From the NCBI GenBank assembly GCA_036768485.1, contig JAVLUZ010000340.1:948701-1012700 (forward strand): a stretch of 64,000 nt of DNA, read 5' to 3'. Of this stretch, positions 22,173 to 34,344 are shown in pieces. A model generated the notes under the pieces. The model did no database searches. It had not been told where the DNA came from and was given only the letters and a program-made list of their open reading frames with translations. The DNA comes from Mermis nigrescens. Lineage: Eukaryota; Nematoda; Enoplea; Mermithida; Mermithidae. How positions within the stretch are numbered: the first letter of the stretch is position 1; each line of letters begins with the position of its first letter. A program made the position numbers and the translations under genes.

Positions 22173-22355
22173 CAGTGGCGGATCTATGTAGGATTTTCCT
22201 AGGGGGCGGTACCCCTAAAGGGGGCGGAACCCTGACTTGGGCGGAAAAATTAGCCGTTTTTACCCGAAAATCGCTAAAAATCGCTCAAAAATGCTTAATT
22301 TTGCGCACTATTTTGGGCCAATGGGGGGCGGCCGCCCCCCCTAAATCCGCCCCTG
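22173..22355 (+). mobile_element. MITE family D, copy 4
   Basis: CAGTGGCGGATCTATG start, CAGGGGCGGATTTAGG other end, exact duplications CTTAATAT at 22165-22172 and 22356-22363. Confidence 0.9.
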
Positions 22356-22400
22356 CTTAATATTAATACCATGAGTCTGACTGCTTTTTATCATAAAAAC

Positions 22401-24024
22401 TAGGGATGGACCGGATCCAAAATTTTTAAAATTTCGGGTACGGGTCCGGATCTTAGTCTTTCAAAATTTTGGGTTCGGATCCGGATCTTTGACCTTAGAC
22501 CCGACCGGGTCCGGGTCCAAAGGTACCCTAAACTGTGCGATAATTATTTACATCTGCTGTTATATTAAATTATTATATTCATTGTTTTCAGTTAAGATGG
22601 GGCTGGTAACATAAGTTTTTTTGTGCAAGGTTCCTTTGTACATGTACAAAGATGGTCCCAAAAGTCTTTGTACATTTTGTACATGCAAATTTTTTGTGTA
22701 CTACATAGTACATTAGCGATTTTAGCGTGGTAAAATAGGGTTTTCGATCTTTGGTAGTGTATTTTAGCTAATTTCTGGGTTTCTGACGCCAAAAATTACT
22801 AAAAATTGTCTCAAAACGGCGCGAAACGCTGAAAAATTTGACATTTTTCCATTCTAAATGCAAATTCTTCTATTTTAAAGATATGTAGGACAAAATTTTT
22901 GGAATTTTATACCTTTTTACACTTTTTGTCTTCCCAAAAATCTTTGTACATTTTGTACACACAAATTTTTGGGTACTATAATATGGTACAGTAGCGATTT
23001 CAGTGTGGTAAAAACAGGGTTCTTCGACTTTTAGTAATGTATTTTAGCTAATTTCTGGGTCTCTAAGGGAAAATCACTAAGAATCGTCCTAAAACGGCGC
23101 GGAGCGCCGAAGAATCAGACATTTTTCCTTTTGTAATGCAATTTCTGCCATTATAAAGATATTTAGAACACACAATTACTCATTTCGGCGAAAAGTTTTG
23201 CGAATTTCAATCCTTTTTTGCAATTTTTATCTGCCCAAAAATCTATGCACATGTACAAAGACGGTCCCGAAAAGTCTTTTCAAATCGGTGAAAATCTTTG
23301 CCGAGTACAAAATAAATAACTCTGGGTAACATGATCAGAAATCATAAATAATAAAATGAATAATACTGTTCAAAAGAAGGTTAAGCTAGCTTTGATCCTA
23401 TTGGCTCATGATAAATGGATTTGCATGATGTACATAAGTTCCAGTATAAGTTATTTCGAATCTCCATCGTGTCAAAACTATTTGAATAGATGCAAATAAA
23501 AATATACAAAATATTTTCGCTCCAAAATCCGCGCGTCTATGTTTATTCTCGAAAACAGTTAGCTTTAAATAGAAAATACGTGGCGCATGATACCGCATGA
23601 ATTAAAGAACATACAAAACGAGATTAGATTTAATTGGTTATTGCGACAGCCTAGGTCCGCCGGCTCGACGCCATCCACGTAATGTTATAATGCTTAAGCA
23701 CTACAGTTGTATGCCCTAAACCATATCGCTACGTCTAAGTTGAATAAAATTCAGGAAAAAATATTCATCGGTCCGATTTGTTAAACCTCACTTACTCACT
23801 GCTATATAAACCCTCGCGCGAGCATATTTCAATTTTTCCAACCTGCAATTTTTGGGATTAAATACTTATTTCTCACTTTACTCAGAAAACAATTTGACTC
23901 AGTTGCTAAAAGTTCATAATTTTCGGGTCCGGGTCCGGATCTTTACTTTTGAAAATTCCGGATCCGGGTCATTGTCGTTTAGTGCCGGATCCGGGTCCGG
24001 ATAATTGGACCCGGTCTATCCCTA
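22401..24024. mobile_element. hAT-type non-autonomous element, 1.6 kb
   Basis: The ends are TAGGGATGGACCGG and, on the other strand, TAGGGATAGACCGG. The exact 8-bp duplication ATAAAAAC lies at 22393-22400 and 24025-24032. Subterminal CCGGATCCGGGTCC motifs recur at both ends. The middle contains two family B blocks (about 22605-22860 and 22880-23290). No transposase ORF. Confidence 0.85.
22605..23290 (+). repeat. Two family B blocks
   Basis: Each block repeats TTTGTACATTTTGTAC-type and AGTAGCGATTT/GTGGTAAAA signatures, and includes GGCGCGAAACGC or GGCGCGGAGCGCC hairpins (about 22818 and 23095). The two blocks are tandem and diverged. Confidence 0.6.
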
Positions 24025-24179
24025 ATAAAAACTGAGTTAGATTTAAATCATACCTTGTTTTTTTTGTAAAATTAAGCTAGTTTTCGTGTTTCCCTGCATT
24101 AGCCACTGATGCAATTTATCAAAATGATCAGTACATTTGAGCACATCCGCAACGTTTTGTAGTGTTAAAGTTGTAAACT

Positions 24180-26391
24180 ATCTTTATACGTTATCATAGG
24201 CAGCGCGTGCTGTTTTCTTTCAAAGATAGATAATAAAAAACTCGATGGAGGTTTTTTATTTTTGTTAACACTTAATACCGAGTTTGTAAAGAGCGTGTAA
24301 AAATTTGGCGTAACGTTATAACGTACACAAACCTATAATGGTCTTCTCTCCTAGCTTGTACACAAGTCAGTATAAATCCCTCGCACAATTTAATGGCATA
24401 GATTTGTAGAAAATAGAATTCTCCAGATGTCATTTGTTTTGTTTTTTTGAATTTTGCAGTAGTTCTCCCTCAAGAGGGAGTGTAAAGAGTGCAAAAAAAT
24501 GTGGGTGTAAAGATTTTTGTCTCGGTTTTTACTTATTTATGTCTGCCAACAACTCCGGTTATGAGTCCATAGAATTTTTGTTCTTGATAGAAGCATATTA
24601 GGACCCAAGCACTACTTTCTGCTTACCTGCAAATTCTTTTACACTCGATGCGGACTTAAATCCAGGGGTTTAAAGTTTACAATGTAGTGGATAGTATAAA
24701 AAAGGTTTTGTCTCAGATTTCTCCGCCAACTTCTCCGCGTATAAGTCGGGACAAGTTAAATAGAATAAAAACGAAGTAAGTCTTAGGGGCTACCCGTTGC
24801 AGCAAATTGCGTTTAAAAAACTATTTTAAGATACTTCTGAAGGTGTAAAGTTCGAAATCAGGGGTGTAACACGGGGTAAAAAAACTCGTTTCCTTTCTTT
24901 TTTTTTTGATTGGTCAATGTCTCAAATAGGATGTAAAACTGGACTTTTTCACACACAATTGTACTACAAATTAAATGCTACAAACTGACCTAAACCGAAT
25001 TTCTTTACACTCGATGTGGAGTTAGCTTCAGATTTCAAAACTTTGTTCAATCCGCCGGTCCGCGAAAAACACGTTTTTCACTTTTTTCTAGTTTGCTTAC
25101 TCCGACGCTTATAAATCAAGACGCGCACAGTGCACTTAAAATAAAGTACATCTCAAAGGCGCGCGTTTTTGTAGGCTCAGGTTTGAGTTAGATTTGAAGG
25201 TGTAAAGTTCAAATTCTGGTGCGAAAAACATGTTTTTTGCTGATTTTTTTGTCAGCCAATTTCTCCACGTATGAATCGGGTTGTGCGGACTACTCTAAAA
25301 TGAAGTACGTATCGGCGGTCACAAACCATAGTCAATCGGAATTTTCTGCACTCAACACTGAGTTGTTTCTGGGGGTGTAAAGTACCAACTCTGTGGTGAA
25401 AAACTCAAGGATTACACATCGTAGTAAGATGCTCTTATTTACACTTAATATTGAGTTAATACTGGAGGTTTATAGTTCTGATTCTGGGGTGAAACACCTG
25501 TTTCTCAATTGGTTTTGTTCACGATCTTCTTCCGTTATGAGGTAGGACATGATCTTAACTCTAAGAATGCTTTGCGTTAAAGCGACGCTCATTCATTCTA
25601 CTGGACGAATTAGTTTGCACTAAATAGAGGTGTTAATTAGTTTACACTAAAGTTTTGCTTTACTCCCAGTGTTGTGAACGGTCAATGTTTATATAAAATA
25701 TTCGGAACATCAGGATTATGAATCAGATTTTAATCATTTTTTATACTCAGCAATTCCATTAAGTTTGCACTGAAGATTAAGTCTAGCTATAGAGCATTGC
25801 CGAAGGTGAAGTTTTTTAAACGTTATCCGAAACATAAGGATTTATCCGCAGTATCAGGAATAAGAATTTGACTGCAATTCTCTTTACACTCTCTAGTTGT
25901 GTAAAGTTTACACTTCAGGTTAACTTCATATCTGTGAGGTTGTACGTGGTAAGAGCTACGTTTTACAAACTTTCCTCCGAAAAGTCAGGAAGGTGAATTT
26001 AAATTTGTTTTTTGTGATTCAATGATTGTGTTGAGTTTAAACTGAAAATTAGTTTCAATTTTGAAACGTTTATAGGTGGTAACTTTTTTAAAAGACAGTC
26101 CTTGTGCTATTGAAGTATATATTTCATTCGGCAATTTACCTCTGAGTTAATTGATCGCTTCACTCAAATCATTATAATCAAACGTAGGGAACTAGCAAAG
26201 AAAAATATTCCGATGGAACAAAAAGGACAAATATACTTGGATTAGCGGTTTATTAAAGATCTCAAAAGGGCGACTAGGAAAAAGTCGCCTCCTATGTGCG
26301 CAAAAACTCATCAGATTCTGCTAAAAATTAGATTCATCTAAGCTACACAAAAATCAAAGTATATTCTGCGGCCTCTAAAAACAGAATTTGT
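24180..26391 (+). repeat. Large repeat family K, copy 1 (degenerate TTTACAC array)
   Basis: Units of roughly 160-195 bp recur: TTTACACTCGATG, GTGTAAAGTTT, GGGGTGAAAAAC, then CCAACTTCTCCG...TATGAGTCGGG. The block ends with a conserved terminus running to AGTATATTCTGCGGCCTCT at 26391. Copies lie at 45230-48650 (same orientation, interrupted) and 52860-55970 (inverted). No ORF of note. Confidence 0.75.
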
Positions 26392-26769
26392 CTTCTCAAA
26401 ACATTTCTCACTGTTTAAGTGAAGATTTTGGAGGGAAACTTTGGCCTGCGCTAAGTGACCGATTTCATGGAGATCCGCACCTTTGAGACAATATGTATTC
26501 AATATTCAGTTAAGGCTCAATAAATTAATTATGTCGTTCGCATCATGCTGTTTATTATGGCTCTACAGTTATACGTATTATGCTAGCATAATGAGATGAT
26601 GTAGGTTCAATTTTCCTGCTTCGGCATTCTCCGATGAGCTTTTAAAATTTCCGGTCTATCATTATGCACTATTGCATTTATTTGCATGGTTATCTCGCTC
26701 ACTCTTGCGTCATCTCCTAAATTCTTTGGTGCGAACCTGTTCGAACATGTTAGTTTCTTACCGCGCTTC

Positions 26770-27600
26770 TATGCCATCTCACATGGACGTGGAGCATACA
26801 TGCAACTAATTGAGGGGGCTAGGGCACACATGCACATATAGGGGGGTGAGGGGGGTATTACCTCCCTGAGGGGTCAGCTAGACCGGTACTGTCCGGCGAT
26901 TTTGAGCAAACAGGTCTTGTTCTGCATCATTCTTGACATCAAAATCAGTAAAAATGTCATAATTTTTCCGGCGCTTCGCGCCAGAGTAGTACTTTTAAGT
27001 ACTTTTACTCATAAAGCGCCCAAAATTGATAATTTTTTGCATTTTTTAGTGTTAAAAGTGATATAATGCAGTCCAATGGACTAAAAATGCTTTTAAAATG
27101 TGTTATTAACACGAAAAAACGTTTTATAGGCTATTTTGACCATCTTGATCATTAAAACAGCAAAAAAATCGTGAACGTTAAATTTACTGTTTTAGATTTT
27201 TGGCATTTCACCCCCCCCTGCCGATCCTGACCTTGTGCACCTATGGGCTAGCGGAGTATTACCCCTTTTCGGTAGGGTCAGCCGACAGGTGCTGTCCGGC
27301 GATTCTGGGCTGATGGAACCTTTTTTGCATCATTTTTAAGGTCAAAAGCAGTAAAAAAGTCGAAATTTTTCCGGCGCTTAGCGCCAGATAAGTACTTTTA
27401 AGTATTTTCTACTCAACAAGCGCCCAAAATTGATGAATCTTTGCATTTTTCAGTCTAAAAAGTGATATAATGCAGTCAAAATGGACTAAAAATGCTTTTA
27501 AATGCGATATCACAACGAAAAAACGTTTAAAAGCTATTTTGATCATTTTGATCCTTAAAACAAAAAATCTTCAACATTTAATTTGCTGTGGGGGTCTAGG
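26770..27600. repeat. Two tandem family J repeats
   Basis: About 26835-27235 and 27236-27600 are near-duplicates: GGGGGTATTAC, GTACTGTCCGGCGATT, TTTTTCCGGCGCTTCGCGCC (or TTAGCGCC) and ATATAATGCAGTC motifs occur in the same order. Fragments recur at about 5330-5400, 13500-13570 and 32140-32340. Confidence 0.65.
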
Positions 27601-27721
27601 TATACACTCTCTCCGCAGAACTTAAAAACCCCCGCAGATTACTGTAGACCCGAGAATTTCATTTTTAGTAACATTTTTGGCGGTTCTGTTATGTTATTTC
27701 TCAAAATGGGGCCACGATTTT

Positions 27722-27925
27722 CTTCTCTGTAGGCCGCAGAATATACTTTGATTTTTGTGTCGCTTAGGTAAATCTGATTTTTAGCAGATTCTGATGATTT
27801 TTTGCGCATATAGGGGACTTTTTCCTAGTCCCCCTCCTTTTATGTCTAATAATCCGCTATTCCAAGTATATTTGTCCATTTTGTTCCATCGGAGCATTTT
27901 TCTTTGCTTATAGGTACTTTATTGA
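27722..27925 (-). repeat. Family K terminus, inverted
   Basis: GGCCGCAGAATATACTTTGA onward is the reverse complement of 26391 back to about 26180, sharing CCTAGTCCC...CCTTTTA and TTGTTCCATCGGAGCATT. It forms a head-to-head pair with copy 1 across about 1.3 kb. 27926-28509 beyond it holds nothing I recognise. Confidence 0.65.
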
Positions 27926-28509
27926 TCGATTTCGAATGATATTCTTCGCCTCATACACATTAACAATAACAAGAATTTTCACCCAAATTAAATACAGAAT
28001 CGCAGCATCATTCTTATCAGTATAATCTTATCAGACAAATTTTCGTCTGCAGAAATCCTCTTGATCGATAATTAATTATTCCTTTACTTATTATGCAATA
28101 TTAAATTCGTACGAAATAAAAAACTAAGCCAATGTTCTGCATTGCTCGCACGCTTATTTTTTGATAAAATTACTGTATTACATCCTTTCATTATAACTAG
28201 AATGAGTCTAGCATCTTTATGAATTATCCTGGTTTTAAATGCAGGACAGCGGGTCAGCGATTAAATTCTGGGGTACAACACAGTCAGAAAAAGTATCGAA
28301 AAATTTATAGCAAAGTAAAAAAACACGCCATTTTTCGAATTTTCTTATCGGTCTCTACATATTGACATTAAACACCAAAACATTTTTAAAATAGAGTACG
28401 TTTTCATGTTTCAAATTATTTTTTTCGGCAAGTAAAAGATGTGAAAGTCGAGCAATTAAAATAAAAAAGTTGGCGCGTTTCTACTTGCATTCTACTGAGG
28501 ACATACATT

Positions 28510-28764
28510 CATAGGTGGGCGGCACTGAAATCCTGGGGGAGGGATTTTCAAAGGAAAAAAATGGTCTTGAAAGTGGTCGTATGGTGAAAAAACACCATTT
28601 TTCGACATTTTCTCATCGAGCACTATCCAATGGCAATCAAAAAATCGCTAAAAAAGCAAAAAAATTTCAAAAATTGAATTCTGGGGGAGGGGTATTCTGA
28701 TTTTGGGGGAGGTATTCCAACTTCTGGGGAGTGCATACCCCCAAACCCCCCATGCCCGCGTGTG
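28510..28764 (+). mobile_element. MITE family A copy
   Basis: CATAGGTGGGCGGC start, CACACGCGGGCATG on the opposite strand at the end, exact duplications CATACATT at 28502-28509 and 28765-28772. Confidence 0.9.
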
Positions 28765-28810
28765 CATACATTGACTTAAAATTTTGGAAGTTATAAACGG
28801 GCATGGTGCA

Positions 28811-29222
28811 GCGTTTTATTTTGTATTCGGCAAAGATTTTTCCCGATGTACAAAGACTTTTCAGGACCGTCTTTGTACATGCACAAAGATTTATGGGAAG
28901 ACAAAACCTGTAAGAAGGTGTAAAATTACCGAAGATTTTCGACGTTTTGCGCCGAAATGAGTAATTGCTGTCCTACATATCTGTAAAATGGCAGAATTTG
29001 TATTTACAATGATAAAATGTCAAATTTTTAGTAATATTTGGCGTTAGAAACCTAGAAATTAGCCAAAATGCACTACCAAAGGTCGAAAACCCTGTTTTAC
29101 CACACTAAAATCGCTAGCGTACCATATTTTAGTGCACAAAAAAGCGCATGTATAAAATGTACAAAGGCTTTTGTTGACCATGTTTGTACATGTACAAACG
29201 GACCTTGTACAAAAAACACTGG
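28811..29222 (-). repeat. Family B element, possible full copy
   Basis: Opposite orientation to the copies at 3890 and 22605. The ends CAGCGTTTTATTTTGTA and, on the other strand, CAGTGTTTTTTGTAC look like inverted termini, but I could not match an 8-bp duplication. Confidence 0.55.
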
Positions 29223-30157
29223 GGGTGAGAGAAGGGTATTACTCCTTCTGAGCTCTAGAAAACGTGATTGCTTTTAGCCATTTTGGCCGAAAAAGATTAC
29301 TATGTTGCCTTTCTTTAGGCTCAGAAAACCAGTTATATAGCCTTTTCGGGCTCATAAACATACCACAAGAGTTCATAAATGCTGTATAAGTAGTTTTTCT
29401 ATGAGTTTCAAAAGGTTTTATAGCGATTTTCTGTCTTCAGAAAGGGCTAAATAGATATTGCTAGTCCGAAAAGGTTATATAATCGTAGCTATGTCAGTAA
29501 AATCAAAAAGGATACATATTTGCCATAAAAGCTCGGAAACGATAGTTTTGAAGCGATACCATCGTTTTTCTCGCTGTAAAATCGTTCTAACAAGCTAGTT
29601 AGCTATCTCCTCGTTTTTCATTTTCACCTTTCCCTGAAAGTTTGACCTTGCATACCTATGTTGGGACATGGGAGTGGCATTTGGCCGTTTTACGGGAATA
29701 ATTGATGACCTATTTTTCTGGCAAAAATGACCTAAAAACCATTTTTGTTGAATACGATTGGGGGGGGTTAATGACTTCTAATTTTTGGCCAAAAAGATGC
29801 AAATAAGCACCTAACCAAAAATATGCATGTTTTCGCCAAAAATGGGTGAGGGCCAAAATTTTCTTTCTTTGGATGGGGGACTGAGTCTACAGATTAAGGG
29901 ATTTTCGCAAACCTCTTCCTAGTACATGTACATATGCGGATCCCCATCCCTCTGCTACATGCACGATTCGGAACTTTTCCTTATAAAGGTCGTTGTTTAG
30001 CTTTTGTTTGTCTTTTTTTGAGAGACTCGTCGGAAACTCCTTTTTTTACTCAGTTTTTAGTAGAAATTTGGCAATCGACCATAAAAAACGAAAATTATGT
30101 AAATTCGTCTGCTTATTTATAAAATTGGCATTCTCCCAAAATCGTTCAGATGACCAG
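29223..30157. repeat. Spacer and family C repeat before SLC35A exon
   Basis: 29223-29639 shows nothing recognisable. 29640-29990 is a family C block in reverse orientation. ATCGTTCAG at about 30141-30149 could be the acceptor of a short 5' UTR in front of the SLC35A start codon. Confidence 0.4.
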
Positions 30158-30357
30158 ATGACGAATAATTCGCTGAAATATGTCAGTTTATTGGTTCTGG
30201 TGCTTCAGAACGCTTGTCAGGTTTTGTTGATTCGCCATTCGAGGACCAGAGTTAAAAGTGAACTCTATTTATCCACCTCGGCCGTCTTCCTAACCGAAAT
30301 CGTTAAATTAATCGCCTGCTTGTTAGTTATTTGCATTCAGGAGAGTAGTTGCCTCAG
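30158..30357 (+). CDS. SLC35A-type nucleotide-sugar transporter, first coding exon
   Basis: The exon starts ATG ACG AAT and ends at a strong donor (CTCAG|GTACGT), leaving phase 2. It encodes MTNNSLKYVSLLVLVLQNAC, then a short loop with RHSRTR and a second hydrophobic helix with TEIVKLIACLLV. This is the conserved first two-helix segment of Golgi UDP-sugar/CMP-sialic acid transporters (SLC35A, nucleotide-sugar transporter family). These antiporters carry nucleotide sugars into the Golgi lumen for glycosylation. The longer ORF upstream of the ATG (from 29993) is intergenic sequence. Exon 2 follows at 31278 with matching phase. Confidence 0.85.
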
Positions 30358-30376
30358 GTACGTATATCATCTCTAG

Positions 30377-30743
30377 CAGGCCCGTATCCAGGATCCGGCC
30401 AAGGGGGGGCGGACCCAACATAAATCGGTCTATATCTCGGAAAATTCGTCGGGATAGGTCGGAAAAACTGCATTTTGGATGTATTTTTTCATAAAATTCA
30501 AACTTTTTCGGAAAAATTTTTTTCTCACTCAGAAAGCAATCAAAAGTGTCCTTAATCGATCGCGTTTAAGCCAAAATTATTAAAAATACTTCATATCGGG
30601 CGCGAAGCGCCGAAAAGTGGAAGATTTGACGACAGCGGCATGCGATTTTTCATCCTTTCGTGCATTATCTTACCTACCCATCAAATTTTTTCGGCCAAGG
30701 GAGAGTGACGGCCGCCCTTGCCCCCTCCTAAAATACGGCTCTG
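30377..30743. mobile_element. MITE family E in SLC35A intron 1
   Basis: CAGGCCCGTATCCAGGATCC start and CAGAGCCGTATTTTAGG on the opposite strand at the other end. Flanking 8-mers are ATCTCTAG (30369-30376) and ACCTCTAG (30744-30751), one mismatch. It contains a perfect GGCGCGAAGCGCC hairpin at about 30600 and lies 12 nt inside the intron donor. Confidence 0.8.
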
Positions 30744-31277
30744 ACCTCTAGCTATCTCACACATATATGTATTTTGCATTTTATTTTTATCCATTTTTTC
30801 ATTTTATTTTATCTTTGTTTTTATTGATTTATTAATATTTTAAAGCATGTTTTTATTTGTATTTATTTATTTTCTGATTTTATTTGTTTTAATTTTCAGC
30901 CAGCTAGGTTTCGTGGTGGTGAAGATATGGCGTTTTTTAGCCAAAATAACTTAAAGCCGCGTTTTTTCACCCAAACTTTGAGAAAAATTCAGTAGGGATG
31001 GGAACGGCTGTCTTTGGCTGGAGAATCCCCGAATCCCCTTACATTTTTCATTTTTACTGGTGGTGCCCTGTGAACATAATATTTCATGACCAGTGTAAAA
31101 TGATGCAACTGATTTCGGGGGTCTTCAACGAATGAAAGTGTCGACGACGGGTGATTTCGCATTTTCGAATGATTCGTTTGGCTGGCACTTTTCTTCGTTG
31201 TAGCTGTCTTACTGTAGCTTTCATATACTGCGCCTATTAGTCGTCTTCGTTGTTCGCAAACTCAATTGATGAAACAG

Positions 31278-31416
31278 GTGTGCTTCGATGGTATTCGACC
31301 ACATCTTCAAACAGCCGGTCGATACGATGAAAGTTTGCGTACCGGCCATCATTTACACTTTACAAAATAATCTACTTTACACCGCCGTTTCTAACTTGGA
31401 CGCTGCTACTTTTATG
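31278..31416 (+). CDS. SLC35A-type nucleotide-sugar transporter, second coding exon
   Basis: The acceptor GAAACAG|G completes the codon left open by exon 1. The exon is open for 46 codons and ends at ATG|GTAGCA in phase 0. It encodes the family signature [20 protein letters not shown] followed by AATF, as in SLC35A1-A3. The family normally continues with a segment beginning near QLKI and about seven more helices. I could not find that exon between here and the assembly gap at 34245, so the rest is in the gap, beyond this window, or in sequence too diverged for me to see. Which sugar it carries cannot be judged from two exons. Confidence 0.88.
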
Positions 31417-31671
31417 GTAGCAAAAATAACTTTATTCTTCTTCGGCCGTAGCGTACTGTAGTTTATAAATTTAATTATTCATAATTATGTATAACGCACT
31501 ATTGAAAATAAATAAATATTAATTATACGTTATATTGCGTGTACTGCTTATGTACATACGTAACATATTTGATTTGAAGCGTAAGAAGTGCCTAAAAAAT
31601 TATGGTACTGATTCTACGTTTTTAGTCTTCAGAAAATAGCTAAAATCAAGAAAATAGAAACATGGACCATC

Positions 31672-32110
31672 CAGACGGGCACGTATCTCTGAGGGGATTG
31701 AGGGGTTCGGGGACCCTCCAAAAATTCAGAAAAATCGAAAAGTAGGACTTTTAAAACGTTATTTTGTGCTATTTTTGGCCTTTTTGGGCTAAAAGCTTCC
31801 CACCACACTTGGGCGTGGGGGGTCTGGGGGTGGGTCTGGACCCCCCAGAAACAAAAGACCCCCCCAGAAATCAAAAGACCCCCCTGAAATCAATTTTTAA
31901 AATTTTTTTTTCGTTTTTTTCGCAATTTTTGATGCCAATGGATAGTGTTTGATGAGAAACGTCGAAAAATGGTGTTTTCATCGCCATATCACCATTTTTA
32001 AGGCCATTTTTTGACCTTCAAAAATCTTGGACCCCCCTCCCCAGAATTTGCTTGCTGCCCACGTATGCTTCCCACCCCCCCTTCCAAAATTGGTGTTGGT
32101 CTTTCCGCTG
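31672..32110 (+). mobile_element. MITE family F with a family A copy inside
   Basis: Family F begins near 31672 (GGGCACGTATCTCTGAGGGG). A 264-bp family A element lies at 31804-32067, with exact duplications CTTCCCAC at 31796-31803 and 32068-32075. F resumes after it with CCAAAATTGGTGTTGGTC. The far end of F is decayed. Confidence 0.8.
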
Positions 32111-32403
32111 TTTTAGGGCATCCCCTAAAATTTGACATCTTTACCCCCTCGACTTTTTGCCGATAAGTTGATCATCAAGTATGCCGGGCGATTTTGAGCC
32201 GCGGGAACATTTTCTGCATTATTTCTGACGGCAAAAGCAGAAATAATATCAAAAATTTTACGATTAATTACCTGTTTTCGTCTTGTATACCCAAAAAGCG
32301 CTCGAAATCGTCTACAAATCAATTTTTTCGACCGAAGGCAAGAATCTCTATTGATTTATAATTAAATGGACTTTGATGCGCTTAAAATGGGACTAACAAC
32401 GCG

Positions 32404-32572
32404 CAGGCACGTAGCTGTGGGGAATAGGGGTCCGCCGGACCCCCCCCAAATTCAGAGAAAAACCGGAAAAATAGGAATTTTTACACGTTATTTTGTGCTA
32501 TTTTTGCCTTAGACCCCCCAAAATTGGTGTTGGTCCCCCCAAAATAGGAGGGGAGGGCCAGCTATGTGGCTG
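32404..32572 (+). mobile_element. MITE family F, solitary copy
   Basis: CAGGCACGTAGCTGTGG start and CAGCCACATAGCTGGC on the other strand at the end. The flanking 8-mers ACAACGCG and GCAATGTG differ at three positions, all transitions, two of them CG-to-TG changes, as expected for a decayed duplication. Confidence 0.65.
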
Positions 32573-33429
32573 GCAATGTGACGTTATCATGTATAAAAGT
32601 GTTTTATTTATAACATGTTGACCGATTTCGTCGTTTGAGTAGCAAAATTGTGCACACTGAATGGGAACGTTTATAACGCTCCTACAATGGCCAATTTTCC
32701 CTCAAATTAAAAGACTTGACGTCTCTAGTTTTGGGATCCGCTGCTGCCGTTTAACATTTTTATTTTATAAATTCTAGCTCGTTTTGTTATGATAAGCTGA
32801 TCGAAAAAGAAAGTGTAAACTGATGAGCGATTACTATCGGGGCTCTATAACGTACTTGTAGCGATTTCAAAGCCAATACTATTCATGTAAGTGATTTAAG
32901 TTGAGAAAACGACTCTTTGTTATTGATTTAATTTTGAGTGAACGATTCGATGTTATAATTATTTTCGATCATGATCTATTTGGGTAAATTTCGACTTAAT
33001 TGTAGAAAGTATTGTTTTGCTAAGAGATCAGCTAGAATTTAGAACGGTCTTCCGCGATATGTTCGAAATTCTCCAAATGTTGAGTCGTTGCAAAGAAAAT
33101 TAGAAAAAGGCTTTTCGGTAATTTTTTGATGGAGCACACGTGAGCGCAATTTACTATTTTCCCGCGTGTCTCGGGACATTTCGCATTTTTACACTGTGCT
33201 ATCTTTTTTCCTTTGCGATTTTTTTATCCTAGTGTTTTCTCAGAATAAGGTATTATTATTATTAGTATTAGTATGTTTACAACAAGGTGTTAAAGTCTTA
33301 AGTGCCGGTTTTACGCGGTCATTTTCGTTTAACGATTCAAATACCCAGTTTTCTGATCAAAATTTGAAAAGCGTCAGATTTTAATTTGATACAGTGTCGT
33401 TTCCGCGCTTTACATTATTAGCGCGATTT
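32573..33429. other. No supported gene
   Basis: AT-rich unique-looking sequence downstream of SLC35A exon 2. The 72-codon ORF at 33166-33384 has no recognised domain. If the transporter continues in this direction, this would be intron. Confidence 0.35.
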
Positions 33430-34244
33430 ACATAGTTTCCCGAGGTCTAAAGTTTAGGGGGGTGAAATCCCATGATTGAGGACCACTAAATTTAGAGTCT
33501 AGCCTTTGCAGGTCAAATATGAAACATGGTTGAAACGTCCTATATAGCATGTCTTAATGTGAAAAAAACTGCATTTTTAACTACTTTTCGTACCATTGCA
33601 GACTAGTTTCACCACTCTTTTTTATGTGAAAAATATTAGAATTCATCAAAAGTTTCGATTTTTTAGATCATTTTAAGCAGGCACGTAGCTGTAGTGGAAA
33701 TGGGGTTCCGGACCATACGTGATCTTGGGGGTTTGGGGGGTTTTCAGCCCGCGCAGAGTCATTTTTCACCCACGCAAAGAATTTTTTTCACCCCCCAGAA
33801 TTGGCGATTTTTCAAAAGTTTCCTAAACTTACCTGAAAATTGGTAGTAAAACCGTCTTTTTAAAGGGTTTTTTGGAACACATCTATTTGCTCAAAATCGC
33901 CGCATTTTCGGCGCTTCGCGCCATATATTCATGTTTTAACCGATATATTGAGTCAATTTCGTCGAAGCCTTTTTCCCGAATTTATTTTCTCTTGATTTTC
34001 ATGCTCTAGAAGGATGAGGTTATCGTCAGAAGCGCCAAAAGCGATGTTTTTTTCAACGCGTACCGGCCATTTTTGGGCCCAAAAAAAGGCACTTTAGGAG
34101 TTCCCCCACCCCCTAGAATTCCCATGCTGTGCATGTATGGTCCGGACTTCCCCCACATTCGCAGAAAAAAACGGAAAAATAGCATTTTTTTAAACGTCAT
34201 TTTTGTGCGTACAGCTTGGGCCGATAGAATTGGTGTTGGTCCGC
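33430..34244. mobile_element. Nested H / F / G MITEs ending at the gap
   Basis: A truncated family H copy (33430-33677) is cut by family F starting at 33678 (CAGGCACGTAGCTG). Family G (33714-34139, inverted relative to 13822-14222) sits inside F, flanked by TTCCGGAC (33706-33713) and GTCCGGAC (34140-34147). F continues to the assembly gap. This is three layers in about 0.8 kb. Confidence 0.75.
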
Positions 34245-34344
34245 NNNNNNNNNNNNNNNNNNNNNNNNNNNNNNNNNNNNNNNNNNNNNNNNNNNNNNNN
34301 NNNNNNNNNNNNNNNNNNNNNNNNNNNNNNNNNNNNNNNNNNNN
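34245..34344. other. Assembly gap (100 N)
   Basis: Exactly 100 unknown bases, the usual convention for a gap of unknown size. ORFs predicted across it are meaningless in their N-run portion. Confidence 0.99.
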
